A stretch of DNA of 64,000 nt from Citrus sinensis. Taxonomy: Eukaryota > Streptophyta > Magnoliopsida > Sapindales > Rutaceae. The stretch spans positions 31,535,501-31,599,500 of the forward strand of contig NC_068557.1 of the NCBI RefSeq assembly GCF_022201045.2, read 5' to 3'. Position numbers and translations under genes: made by a program. The notes beneath the pieces were generated by a model. That model ran no database searches. It had not been told where the DNA came from and saw nothing but the letters and a program-made list of their open reading frames with translations. Shown here one piece after another: positions 35,641-48,761 of this stretch (the stretch's first letter is position 1; each line of letters begins with the position of its first letter).

Positions 35641-38600
35641 TTAATAGAAAAAGGGAATCCGAACCTGATTCTGTGCACTTGTTGCAGTTGTCCAGCGCTG
35701 ATGGTGATTTACTGCCGCTGAACTCTCACGAATGAAAGTTATTGTTCTTGATTCATCTTGTCTGTTAGCTACTACAAAAGGTGGTAAGTCTCTCATTTCC
35801 CACAATACAAATGCCGAGGGTACTGAAGAACCTACAAAAATACGACGGCCTCACAGTTAGCTTTCACAGGAAACTTCTTGACTTTGTCCAACGCTGATGC
35901 AAGAATATGAAAGCATCACTGATGTTTTAATCATTTTAACAAAGGAACTTTATTGCAACCTTAGTGAACAAGCCATTATTCTAGGCCTAGCATTTGATGC
36001 CTTGCAACTAGCTATAGCAAGCAACAACTTCCGTATAATCGGAACTGTTTCGTGGATTCTTATGTTACTTCAAACAAGCAGTAGAGAGTCAATGCTAGTT
36101 GCTAATGCCTACTATGGATAGCCACTATACATCCTTTGTTCAAATCAAATTCTGAGTATTACAATAGATTATTTGTGTCTTAGTAAATCACTTAGCATAT
36201 GGAAAATGTTATTGTACTTACCTACAAAATAATACAAAATCAATAAAAGTGAGGTAGAAACACCATTTATTTCCAGTCGATGCCAGTGATAAAGGACCTG
36301 CAATCAAGATCTTATGGTTGTTTCAGAAATTCAATGGTGAAAATGCAAATATTGAATATATGATAGATAAATACATACCGGGATTTCAGTCAAAAGACCT
36401 ATAAACGCACTTGGTGTAAAACATAAAACAGAGACAACAGCTAACCCTGCAATCTGCATGTAACAAGTCAGTTTAAAATCACAAGTAATAAAAAGAATTT
36501 AGGGATCTTTGAAACTGCTGAATTGATAAATACATCAAGACAAATGCCACCGGTGCCAATATATATGCCAAAGAACAACAGGCTAAGAAACTCAATACAA
36601 AAATAGGGCAAAGAAAGCTACGTCTATACCTTCCACATCTCAGATGTAGCGCTCTCAGATCTAACTGTCCTCATCTTCAAGCATAAAATTAGTCCTGCGA
36701 AACACAGCAAAACATATGCTTTAAATAAAAGTGGAGCAGCATATATATACTAGAACTCAGCAAACTATACAGATACCCTAGTCACATACGTGGTCAATAA
36801 AAATCTTATCCCACCATTTTCAGCAAGTAAGATAATATTTCCAATTAAATGAAAAGTCATAGAAACTTCTCCACTACCTTCCCCTTTCTGGGAAACTGGT
36901 CCAGACAGGCATATTGAATTGCAAATGAGGCTATTCCATTGCATCAAATTAAATTACAAAAAAATTATCCCTATCATTTGTGCACTTGCGGTTCATAGTT
37001 CAAATTTTCACATGCATGAAACCAGCAGTAACAGACTTGAGACAAATTCTATGAAGTCAAAAACAACCATGCACACATACATATTATCTAGCATCAGAGA
37101 AACACACACACAACACCCATTTGAGATGTGATGCTATATGCTGCAACCTATAATAAGCTACATGCTAGTTGTCTAGATCTAAAGAACTTCAAGTAAATAT
37201 CTTTTATTGACCTCTTCAACAATAAGATTCCTTTCGTATAACAAATTAATTAACGTGGTAAAAAAAACTTAGCACTGAGTCTAAAACCTATTCCAAGTCG
37301 CACAAAGCTATTACATCAGCAAGATAGGTGCGGATATTGAAAATTATACCCAAAAATTGAAGGTACAAAATGGTAGTTGCTCACCATAACATGCTAATGC
37401 TCCTCCAAGTAGCAGTATTGCTATGGAAAAAAGAGATACATACACCTGCATGAGAATATAGTAATAATGAGAACCAGATAATTAGAGATACAATGTAGAG
37501 GCGAGCGATGACAACATGACTGGGAAATTACAAAACTACAACATAAATGTCCATACCCGGGCCACCATTGATGAATCAATAGGATTTTCTCCCATCCCAA
37601 TCCAGATTACCACAGCAAATGTCATCATTAAAATGAATACTAGAACAGTAGCCTGGGATCAAGTGCAGAGTAAGAGAATTTCTGAAAATTAAGGTCTCAA
37701 ATGTGATTGTGGCTGTGACTTGATTCAATTAAGGGGTGTGGTTACCATCATGCTACTATTAATGATAATAAAATAAAGAACAAAAAAAAATGACAGCATG
37801 GTAACCAAGGGAAATACAGATAACTTTTCATCATTATCATACCAAAATCACAATTTTTTGACGGCTTCCCACGTGAATTGAATGAAAAGGAACACATATT
37901 CTACGAGTATCAGTGTTTGGTGAACCAGGTTTGCTTAATGACCTTTTCAACAAAGCTTCCAGAAAACCATGCTCCTCATCTTCTTCTTCTTCATCGTCTG
38001 GCTGATGGCAAAGGTCAACCCTATCAAAAGAATACCCCAAGAAAGACAGTGTATAGATTATGAGAAACAACAATTTAGTCTGAAATGGATATGTTGTATT
38101 GCAATGTTTCTTATATCAAATTATAATGTTTGCGGCATTTCTTTTTCTATTAACAAATATTATGATTCTTGCTATATTTTGCTTTCCAATTAAATGTATT
38201 GCTACAGGTAACTGGCAGCAGATCTGGTGTTAACTGAAAATTTAGTCCAACTGAAGTATCTATGTCAACATAGCTAATATTGTTTGATGGTGAACATTAA
38301 TGACATGCAATTGAAGACAAAGTCAATACTGAAACAAATAATATGCAATAAACTTTTGAGTCCAAATAATGTGTTAACAGGTAAATGATCAATAATGAAA
38401 ACAAAGAATAAGAAGAAGATGTACCAGAAAGATAAAAGCAGAAGAAATGCTGCAAACAACAGAAGTCTAGGAAAGGCTGCAAAGCAGAAATTCACACAAC
38501 TCAAACACTTTCATTAAGCTCTTAAAATGAAGATCTAAATATGTTGGAAACCAGAAGCATACCCATGGCAATAAAACCACAGGAGTAGGACCAGCATAAC

Positions 38601-41082
38601 CATCCATTGCAGGCAGCAACAAGAGTTAAAACAAAATAAAGTAAATAACCTGCCAGGTCAACAGTAAACTTAGCAATTTAGTTTGATTCAGAATTACAAT
38701 ATTACCCTTTAAAATAGCTGCCATTAAAGTTCAGAGGACCAAAATAGTTCACAAATACTCTGACCTTAGATCGTTGAACAATTGAACATGTTATTAGTGA
38801 AAAATAAGTAAGCTCGTAAAGTTGCATGGCGTTTAGACATTCACACGATAAGCTGTAGATGTTACCTAAGTACTATCTTCCGCCAAAAAATAAATATATA
38901 GAAAATAATCCATATGAATGTAAATTAATAATTTCAATCATATTTATTTGAAGCATGATTTTATTTTTATTTTCACTGTTGATATGGTCTTATGAAGTTG
39001 AAAGCCAATGAAGACATGTAAAGTGAATCCTATGGAGGTTGTTAACAGATAAATGTATAATAATATAGCATAACCATTTTATTTCCTGACTAATGCATTT
39101 CATGAAAATTTCTAGCATCCCTAAATCATCAAGAATTATGCATTGCACACAAGCAAAGAGTAATTTAATCGATTGAAAGTTTGTAATATAATCATTAAAA
39201 GAAAATAAGCAAAATGAAGACTAGATATGAATGACTAAAGACCCATTGTAAGCTTTTGAACTGGAAGCAACAATACAGTATTAAATGCTTAGCCATGGAA
39301 ACTAAAAGACAATCATGAATTAAGAAGAATCACTATTAAACTATAATATACGTGTAGCAGCCCAGGCAGTATCAAAATGCAGAATAGGAATTCTTACCTA
39401 CATTAGAGGAGCCAATTAATAGGTGAAATACCTGTAGACATACATTTCTATTAACAGCATGCCAATGCACTTACAGTAAAACCAAAAGTAGAGTATCTTT
39501 TCACAATAAAACAAGCATCTTTAGTGAGATTTTTTACGACCAAGAACACAAAAACAAAACCAGAAGCAAAATAGTTATGCTTTGTTGATTTTCTGGAATA
39601 GTTTTCAACTGTATTTTCTCCCTAAACGATTCTAATTGATTAATATTATATAATTTCCTGATAACTTCAATCCAGAAATCCACAGTCCCCTTAAATGAAA
39701 GCCAAGTAAGATGAGACACCTAAATTTCTTCTGGTTCAAAATCTTTCCAAAAAGTTTCTGCTTAAGTGTGAGACAAAACACCCAGATTGATCAAGGCACA
39801 ACTTTTCCATCAACCAATTGGTCTGAAAATAACAAATTTATCTAGCAGCCTGTCATGGCATTAGTTTCAAGATTTACAAAGTTGTTCATAGGAGATGTAG
39901 CACTTACTTTCTGACGAGTCCAGCCAAGTTGTGAGTTCCTTAAATGAATCCTTATTAGCTGATACACAAAGTAGCATCATAATTAATCAGTTTGCACAGT
40001 ATATAGGGGGGAGACAGAGAGAAAATATTGCAGGCACACCAGAAGATACACCCATCAAAACATACATAAATGTAAGGGTAGGTTAAACTGCAACAAAATG
40101 AAGAGTTATTGCAACAGATGCTGAGAATGCCATCTCATTGATCCAAGCATTGGCAGCACGAGGCCAAGACAGACAAATTGAGCAAAACTCTTGGCTCATG
40201 CTTGGTTTCAAACTGTGAAACCATTTCCACTCACAACTTAAAATATAGAGTACATAGGTATGCCAACTTAAATTTTTGGCATCGTTGCTCATTACATGAT
40301 CCTACATTATACAGAAATTGTTAAAATTTAAATGTAGTAACTCACTTTTTCCTGCATTTTTACTGTTCCTTGTTGATTCTCCTCATTCTCTTTCTTCTAA
40401 CAAGTATTTTGAGTTGCCCACTGCTTTTCCAACAAATTATTGGGTCATTCATATCTCATGTTTTCACAAATGCTAGTAACATGTTAAATTCACAAACTAA
40501 ACTTCTAAATTCAATAAACCTATTTCAAAATCAAGGATCCAGATGTTATATCACACACTCCAATGTTATTGTGACCAGGGTATTAACCAGTAGTCTCAAT
40601 ACCATCATTAATAGGACGGCATAATCCCCTTAAACCACCACCATTGCTCGAGTATCAATAATCTCACTTCCAAATAAAGTCTTAAATATTATACTTGACC
40701 TTCCATCTAATCTCAAACCCTGTCAAACCAAAACAAACCCAGTCCAAGAACTATACCAAGAAAACAAATTCCTCAGACAATCAATCACCAATAGACAACA
40801 AAAAAAGAAAACGTTCATATCCCAGGTACCCAAAAAGAAAAAATATTTTAAAAATTCCAACATTAAGAACATCACTGGAACCAAAATTCTCATCTTTTTA
40901 ATCAAAATAGGTGAGTATGTATGCACCAAAAAAAAAGTTAAATAAAAATTAATGATGATGATAAAGAGAAAACAAACCTGAGCAAAAGCAAGAGAAGCAA
41001 TAATGCCATCGACAAAAGCAAGACCCACATTAACACCCACTAACAATCCTGGAAAACAAGACCCCTCTCCCAGTTGTAACAT
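35641..41082 (-). CDS. TOM1/THH1-related seven-transmembrane protein (356 aa)
   Basis: Twelve exons, in transcription order 41082-40978, 39958-39908, 39431-39398, 38649-38563, 38476-38425, 38020-37843, 37652-37557, 37445-37385, 36694-36630, 36453-36379, 36297-36222, 35831-35641 (1071 nt). Seven hydrophobic segments lie at about 11-35, 60-80, 87-110, 164-188, 202-226, 244-266 and 282-306. Family marks of the THH1/TOM1/TOM3 domain are QLIRIHLR..QLGWTRQKVFH early and SSVPSAFVLW.MRDLPP near the end. An acidic loop DDEEEEDEEH follows helix 3 (about 118-127). TOM1 and TOM3 are tonoplast proteins needed for tobamovirus replication; the normal function of this side branch is not established. The last exon reads through a weak possible donor (CAG-GTTCGG) to TAA, so an alternative last exon is possible. 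Confidence 0.82.
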
Positions 41083-43815
41083 CTTCTCTCTCTCGTTTAA
41101 CCGATGATGTATCACATATGTATGCAGCATATAGACACTTATACGAGTGCCACTGTGTGTTTTATTAATATATCACTTTGCCCCTCCAAGTCCGTCCAGG
41201 AGAGAGAGAGCCAGATAATGTGAGCGAAAGAACAGCTTTTGGGTTAGAAACTATCAAGTGTACGATATCAAAAGAACCCTTTTGTTTTACTGGGCATCTT
41301 TCATGCAGTATCTCTCGCTGATTCTATTCATGTTCCTCAGCAAAGAGAGGGCTTTCATGAGATTTGTATTTTATCTTTTCTTTTCTTGAATTTGTTAATT
41401 TTTGTGGTGTTTCATTTGTCCTAATCAAGTGCCAAAAAAAAAAAAAGTGTTCTTTTAATGATGATTACGTGGAAAATAGTTGAGGACACGCGTCACCCCA
41501 CGGCTCCCCGGGCTGCAGAAATCTTGAAGGAGATTCCGTGATACCGTTTTGACCCAGTATTTTGACCTTAAATTTAACATTTTTATATCTAGTCATTTAA
41601 GAGAGGAAAAAAAAAGAAAAAAAAAATGAAAGTGTGCACATAGTCGGAACTATATTCGTAATCAATTTTATTCCAATTAATTAATTAACATTCATCGAAA
41701 GTTTACAATTATTCAATTTTATTGAAATTTTATTATTATTATTATTTGTATTAAAAGGCTGTCCTTTCACAGCCGCCTCACCCAACTTTGTCTGTAGAGT
41801 ATCCGAACAGATCCCATTGTCCTTTGAAGTTTCAAACTCCAGCACAATGGCCCAATTCGAAAGCAATCACATGATTGTTACTAAACGATGCAACTGCAAT
41901 TTGTCACTGACACCAAATTCCCAAAATATAAAAACTAGGAAAACCAAATTCCCAACTTTATTCGTTTTAAGTTACATATCTTTGCAAAACCAAAAACAAA
42001 ATATAATGAGCGATACGGTAATAGGGTCATTTTGACTTAAAAAAAAACAAAGTGAAAAAATTGTTAGACAGATTGTGCATGCACATGGAAAAAAGGTGGG
42101 GAAAAAAAATAATAATAACGTTTGCTATGTGTTTGCGGTTTCTGTTTCCTTAATAAACATTCTCCTGCTGATGGATTAAAAACTAGGAATATATCGTTGT
42201 TAACCCAACTAGCAGAAATTGCAGTAGCAACAGCAACAGAAAATTTTAAATTTTAATTTGAGAAGAAATCTATGCCACTGTGAACAGCAATGGAGCGGGT
42301 TTGTGGTGGAGATTATGATACCCAACCCTAAATTTGTAGTCATCCCAAATCTAGATTATTCCTGAATTGTGGTCATTGGGGTTGAATCCAGGATATCTCC
42401 GATAATTTCCAAATGGAGTGAGAAATAAAATAGGGGCTCGATCTTCCAATATTTAAAATTTTTATTTTTAAAAATGTAAAAAAAAGAAGGTAATTTTAGA
42501 CTTTTCTTTGAAATTGTCTCATGCTATGCATCAATCTGTCAAAGTTACATGCCCAAAAAAAAAATTAAAAAAAAAAAGACACTTCATTTCATGTAATTCA
42601 GATTATGAGTGCATACTCACGTTGAACACAAATGACAAAACAACCGCATCCTAGTTTTTTACTCTGTACTCGGAATCTCTCATCACTGGCAAAATAGGAC
42701 ATACTCCACATACACCAAATTGCCCGTATATATGATGGATTTAAATTCTGAACCTGGAATCAGCTTGGCAATTCCATTTTTGCAATTCTGAGTTAAGCAG
42801 TGAGTTTAATTGCTAATGTGTTCCAATAATGATGAGTTTTTAGTACACTGTTCGTGTGTGTAAAGACAAATGTCAGCACAATAGACAAACTGTTGACAGT
42901 TAGATTGTAGTTTCAGTTTTTGAAACACAGACTTGCAGGCACGAGGCATGCAACCATATAGTTTCATTGTCGATATAGACCGCACAAGGACTCCCAAGTT
43001 AGTAATTTAGTAACATGTACTGAAATGCAATACTCGTTTCTAAATTGCCATATGATAAACATTTGCGATAGCAAATTTATAAATTTACTCTAGAAGTTAA
43101 TCTTTAGTCATTCCTGTATATTACTGTTTAATTAGCTCATTTTTGCATGGACTTTTTATTACATCTTTGTCTGCAAAGGATAATGCTAATTCTGAAAGTT
43201 GTTTACATGAAGTACCTTCCAAGTTCCATATCAGTCAATTGTTCACTCTTCCACAAATGGTAGTCCTTAGAGGGGATACGACACACGTTGTGCAGTAAAT
43301 ATGAACCCCAATACCTCCTTGATCTAGATAGATAGCGGCCCAGACATTCTGATCAATGGACCAAAATTTATACCAATTTTATGATTGGAACAAGTTTCGG
43401 TATCTAACTAGCTAGATCAAAGACAAACTATTACTGATAATGTCATGAGGTGCATCTGATTTAGCAAGTGCGAAGAACAACATAATGAGAATATACTTAT
43501 AGTTTATATTTTGAACACTTAACTTTGAAATTAAGTACCAGCCAAAACTGGGGATAAACCGGCACTCGAACACTGGGTAAGAAGAAAGGGGGCTTTTTTC
43601 TCTGATAGGGCCAACATCTGATGGCTCAAAAGCTACAGTACCGATGCACATTAAATTGAGGAAAATATGTTAAGATAACAACTTAGAATAGAAAATTCAT
43701 GACCTTATACTAATTATTTCTCTCTGTCTTTCCTCTTAGAAATTCATCACAAAATGACCATATCAAAGCACAGAACCGTTGTGTTTGCTCATAGGAAAGA
43801 AATTAGGCAATTACA
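41083..43815. other. intergenic, promoter side of the TOM1-like gene
   Basis: A GA-rich stretch at 41201-41215 lies upstream of the TOM1-like ATG. The remainder is AT-rich with A-homopolymers and no supported gene. Confidence 0.5.
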
Positions 43816-44412
43816 ATCATTTTGGAAATTGCAGCCAAGAAAACCAATGGGAGACAAAAGATTGAGATGAAGAGGATTGAAAATGAGGATGACAGGTTGA
43901 TAACATTCTCCAAACGTAAATCCAGGACTTACAATAAGGCGAGTGAGCTTGTCACTCTCACTGGCGCTGAGATTGGTCACCCCTCAATTGAAGCTGTAGC
44001 AAACCGCTTCCTGGGGCAAACCAGACGCCAAATGACAACACTCCTGCTTGTTGAGGCTCAGCGCCAGGTAAGAATTGATGAACTGAATCAGCTCCATGGT
44101 GACCTGCTCGCCAACTGGATGGGGAGAAGGAGAGGGGAAACTTCCTGAAGCAGATGACCAAAGGGAAAGAGACTCAACGGTGGTGGGAAACACCAGTTGA
44201 GTAGCTGCTTCAAATGAATGCAGCCTTTGATGATATCTACGTAAACGTTTGCTCACCGAACTCAACGAAAATACTGTTGCTGCTGCTGCCCGTTCCTCCA
44301 TGGCTCCAATGAATCCTCCTCAAGCAGCAAATCCATTTGCTGCCAATCCTCAGGAACGTGATCCAGCAAGGGCCTACCGATTCTTGTATGGGTTTAAGCC
44401 TGGGCAGTTCTA
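43816..44412 (+). pseudogene. type I (M-alpha, AGL62-like) MADS-box pseudogene
   Basis: The plus strand reads an AGL62-type N-terminus, KKTNGRQKIEMKRIENEDDR then LITFSKRKSRTYNKASELVTL, but no ATG is in frame before it. After GAEI about 14 residues of the MADS core (the part that reads AIVVFSPGGKPFSF in the intact gene at 48.2-48.8 kb) are missing in frame, and the sequence resumes at GHPSIEAVANRFLG. A frameshift follows near LLANWMG, and the C-terminus (ANPFAANPQERDPARAYRFL, YGFKPGQF, stop at 44412) lies in another frame. Without the start codon and the end of the MADS beta-sheet it is unlikely to work. Confidence 0.82.
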
Positions 44413-45194
44413 ATCACTGTCTCTGTAACAGTTACTTCAGTTTTCTGTTTGAGGCCTTTCTTTCACTTTTGTCTTGAGTCCTTCTCAAGCAGATGTTCCA
44501 AATTTCTAAAATTCCGGATCGGCAAATTCTTTGCATAGAGATTTTCATAATCAAAGCAATTTTTTTTTTTTTGGGTTGAATGATAACTCCCTGTGCAAAG
44601 CATTCATTGCCTTTGACTGGAATGAATGTAAACAGTTAACCTCTACGTTTGAGAATATATATGTGCGTGTGTTTTCTCAAATGGGTATAGTGAACTTTTA
44701 GATTCAGTCCTAATTAAATCTGTTGTCTTCTATGGTTATTTCTTAATGAGCATTATAGTTGGATATTTATTTGTAGACTATATATAATCATGTAAGTGTT
44801 CTTTTACTGCTGCTGCTGCTGCTGCTATTATTATTATTATTATTTAAGAATAAAATCAAATAGGCATAATCTAATGGCCGCACTAACCAATATAACAAGA
44901 TTGTGCCATATAGCGTATAACCTAATCTTCTATTGAACAACCATCTGCAAGTTTTCTGAAGTAATTAAACTCTTATAGCAGAAGATTAAAAATAAAATCA
45001 TTTTAAAAATTGCAGATAGCCATTCCTTATAAAGTTTTTCTTGTGTTAATTATCTTTTGTCTTTCTCTTCATTTATCTTTCTAAGGCGGTTAGGCACATG
45101 TTAGCTATCTAGTCATTTTAATTGTCTCAACTCTTAAGTAACCGTACTTTTTTTTTTTAAAAGCAAAATACGGAAGATATTGTTCCACGAAAAA
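44413..45194. other. intergenic between MADS remnants
   Basis: No gene is seen. A (CTG)n(TTA)n compound microsatellite lies at about 44808-44844. Confidence 0.5.
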
Positions 45195-45330
45195 ATCAAA
45201 AGAATTGCCCAGGCTTGAAGCCGTAGGAAAAAGGACAGGCTTTTGATGGATCAAATTCCTGAGGATTGGCAGCAAATGGATCTGTTGCTTCAGCATGATC
45301 CTTGGAGGAGCCATTCAGGATGAGGACTCG
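45195..45330 (-). pseudogene. inverted C-terminal fragment of an AGL62-like MADS gene
   Basis: The minus strand encodes DPFAANPQEFDPSKACPFSY followed by GFKPGQF, clearly related to the C-terminus of the plus-strand MADS pseudogene about 0.8 kb away (ANPFAANPQERDPARAYRFL, YGFKPGQF). No MADS domain accompanies it. It is a fragment left by duplication and inversion. Confidence 0.75.
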
Positions 45331-46265
45331 AGAATTAACAAATACAATCTTTACTTTACAGTTTGGTGACCAATTAAATTGGGTATATATGCAAGAGACA
45401 AACAAGCCCTCCAATAACTGATTTAATTCTAGATGATGCAGTGCCTATGTGAATTTCAGTTGATGTGCAATCAAAGAACTAATTTAAAATCTAAGGCTAA
45501 GTTTGTTTGCTTAGGATTAGACTTGATTAATAATTAAGATTGGACCGGATTAGATTTGATTGGAATAGATTGGATTATATACTACTACCTTATATTGGAT
45601 TGGGTGTAATATTGGATTGGATTATGTTAAATTATATTTGAATGAAATTAAATAGTATATTGACGTTTAAATATAAATATGAATTATCCATCGATATTTA
45701 ATAATAAAATAATTATTAGTATTAAGTTAAAAGAGAATTACCAAAAGATTAAATATATGGAAAATTAGATATTAGGTAGTCATAATTATAATAAATAAAT
45801 ATAAATTAGATTAAATTAAATTAAAATATACTTGATTATTTTATTTAATTTTTATTACATATTTTAAATATATTTTATGTTACCAAAAAGTTAGCAAATA
45901 CTATATATAAAAGCAATCAATTATTGGTATTATTTCATGATTAATTTTACAATAATGTTACTCTTAATTAGTTGGGAATGTTATTGGCAAAAGAATGGCA
46001 TGATGTAGTAGGCACGTATGCCTTCCGAAAGTTGCAAGTCAACACATAATATTGTTGGAGCTGAGGTAGTGGCTAAATCACCACAGAATCGGTATCAATG
46101 TAATAGATCTACGCATTGATGCCAACAAAAGAGGCACGACGAAGGCGTACATGCCTCCCAATAGTGGAAGGCCAATATAATATCGCCGATGATAGGGTAA
46201 GAACCAGATGACGAAATTATTAATACCATCATTCTCAAATTTTCTACATTTACTATTAGTACCAG

Positions 46266-46287
46266 AAAAAAAAAAAAAAAAAAAAAA
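46266..46287. repeat. poly(A) tract of 22
   Basis: Uninterrupted A run. It could be a simple homopolymer or the tail of an old retroposed copy; no source gene is recognisable upstream. Confidence 0.6.
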
Positions 46288-47056
46288 GGCACAATACAAT
46301 ACATTGGTGATGGGATAGATTAGATGACGAGACGGTCATTACAATCAAATTCAAATTAAATTTTTAGATCTATACATTGGTGAGATCATTATTGGCAAAA
46401 GAGATACAATTTAGTCACAAATGCCTTGTAAATTGGCCGGCAACATAGAGTGTCGCCGTCAAACTATGGGCTGTTACACTACAAAACGAAATAGGAAAAA
46501 TAAAAATCAAACACAAATAAAAGAACTACCCAACGTTTGTTGCCCAAAGGAATGAGAACAAAGGGAAACTTGGCACGGTTGACCCTTCCTAGCAAATGTT
46601 TTGCTTCGTAATAATAATTGTCATATTAAGTCCTTTGCAATTGACAAAAAAACATGAATCCAATACCCTCTTTTGAAGAGAAACAAAAGAGATTCTTTTT
46701 TCTTTTATTTTTTCAACTAGTGAAGTAATAATGTTTAAACTTGAATTATCAACTTAAAAAAATTGTATAAGGCAGTTTTTTTTTTTTTAATTATCTGAAT
46801 GGATCTGAAATTAGCTGAAGCATGAGTATATTTGTAAATATATATCTAAATGAAATTTTTATTTTTATTTTTTTAATATCTAAATATAAGTATTAAGTTA
46901 TTTATTTTAAAAAATCATAAATATAATATTTTACATATACAATCTCATAAACATTAACACTACTTATATTTATTTAATTTGTTGAGCACATGTCAAGTTA
47001 TAATTAAATTATTTGATTAGTTAAAAAATTTGATAATGTACCTTAACAAAGCATGA

Positions 47057-47130
47057 ATATATATATACACACACACACACATGTATGTATGTATGTATGT
47101 ATGTATGTATGTATGTATGTATGTATGTAT
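47057..47130. repeat. (AT)n(AC)n(ATGT)n compound microsatellite
   Basis: Short AT and AC runs lead into about 12 ATGT units. Confidence 0.9.
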
Positions 47131-48218
47131 CTTTTGACATTAATATATGATACTTATAATGTTCTTTTTATTATATTATTTGATATTTTTTCTTGTTAAT
47201 TACATAAGCCAACCAAAAATTGTTTGACCAACCAAGAATTGTTTAATCATTTAAATTTAAATTAATCTATTAAATAATATTTAAAATCAATTAGAAAAAA
47301 TGTAATTATAAAAAAAATGAACCTATTGCAAAACACTCACCTAAAGTCTTATTATGTTTAAAATTCTCATTCTTAATAAAAAAATGATAGTTAAATATGC
47401 ACAAAACATAGAAAATGGATAAAAAATAAAATAATAAAAGGATAATTTATATAGTACTAAATAAAAGTATTTAATAGGGGTATTAATGAGAAAGAATATT
47501 AAAGTTCCGTTCAAATAAAAGTTGGAATATTTAACTTTTTTTTTCATTCAAACCTAAATATCATATAATCAAATATAAGTTATAGAAAACAAACAAACTA
47601 AAAAGTCTAAACTTTTGAAAATAATTAAAATTCATACTTTAGACAAAAAATAAATAGCCACTAAACTTTTATAAAAAAATAGTGAATAAAATACACGCAT
47701 GCACGTGTTGGTGTGCGTGTATGTGTACATATATAAATGTAGACAATATAATTTTCTTTAAAAGATTACAAATTGAAGTTCACAATATTACTAATTGAAG
47801 TGTGTAACAGACAATTAATTCAAAATTTATATAATTAATGAACACCAAGAGGATATCAACACGTGTGACAGCAACATGCTAAAAAATACAAAAAAGCTAA
47901 TTTTACCTAATCAAATAAATAAAGAAAAAATATTGTAATTTAGACTAACTTAAACGCGGAGCAAGAGCATGCAAATGCTTATATGCTTGAATATAAAATT
48001 AACAATATGAATGCTTGTATGTGATGACAATAATATGTAATCTACAAGAATTACTAATTAAAGCAGAAGAGGTTGAAGTCGCCATACAGATTTTATTTGA
48101 TCCAAAGTTAACAAAGATAATGATATTATCATGTACAAGCCATCTTTTTTATAATCGAAGCTCACAAAAAATGGAAGATGGTGTGTACAAGATCCATATA
48201 GTTTCTACTTTTGGCATT

Positions 48219-48761
48219 TTAACCATCATTTTCTTTAGTTGCCCCTTTCAAAAGCAACAAAGAAGATGATGCCTCCATATCATCAATATGGCTTTTTAGA
48301 TTCTCACGAAGCTTCTCCAAGGATGCCTTCATATGGAGAAGTTCATCAAGGCCAAGGTCATTAATGGATTTCTTACAATATTTCGATAACCCTTTTGCTT
48401 TGAGAGCCTTGTCAAGCATCTCACCGCGTTTCTTCTCAATTTCCAGCTGATTAACCAAGTCAATTAGTTGCTCGTTGAGCTGCTCGACTTTAGCCTCTTG
48501 CTCGGCATCAACATGGCTATTAGTCTCGTCTTTTGGGTCCATTTCCCAATTTAGAAGACGCTGAACCACAACATCAACGCTGGGGTGCCCAAATGAGAAA
48601 GGCTTTCCCCCAGGAGAAAAAACAACAATCGCAATGTGAGCAGCACATAGAGTAGCCAGTTCATTTGCCTTCTTGAAGAGCCCATTTCGGCGCTTCGAAA
48701 AGGTCACTTGCCTTGAGTTGCTATCTTTCACCATTTTCATCTCAATCTTTCGGCGACCCAT
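48219..48761 (-). CDS. type I MADS-box transcription factor, AGL62/AGL29-like (180 aa)
   Basis: Single exon of 543 nt, ATG at 48761. The MADS domain fills residues 1-60: MGRRKIEMKMVKDSNSRQVT, then FSKRRNGLFKKANELATLC, then a hydrophobic beta-strand IAIVVFSPGGKPFSFGHPSV typical of the M-alpha group. A helical region follows (about 85-120, EQEAKVEQLNEQLIDLVNQL), then a leucine-rich stretch (LGLDELLHMKASLEKLREN). There is no K-domain of the MIKC type and no introns, as expected for type I genes, which act mainly in the female gametophyte, central cell and endosperm. The frame is open upstream to 48920, but the MGRRKI start is standard. It probably dimerises with an M-gamma MADS partner. The neighbouring pseudogene is a broken relative. 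Confidence 0.88.
   Translation of the reverse strand: MGRRKIEMKMVKDSNSRQVTFSKRRNGLFKKANELATLCAAHIAIVVFSPGGKPFSFGHPSVDVVVQRLLNWEMDPKDETNSHVDAEQEAKVEQLNEQLIDLVNQLEIEKKRGEMLDKALKAKGLSKYCKKSINDLGLDELLHMKASLEKLRENLKSHIDDMEASSSLLLLKGATKENDG

Larger units (their letters stand above)
45331..48218. other. AT-rich, repeat-containing spacer
   Basis: No gene is supported. From 45490 there is a run of GATTGGATT-like words. Three diverged similar segments occur at about 45975-46040, 46115-46180 and 46390-46455. There is a 22-A run at 46266-46287 and an (AC)n(ATGT)n microsatellite at 47057-47130. Low-complexity AT DNA fills the rest. Confidence 0.5.

Noticed and set aside
45486-45990. GATTGGATT-rich block beginning GGCTAAGTTTGTTTG, resembling a MITE end
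   Set aside because: No matching inverted right end or target duplication could be found.
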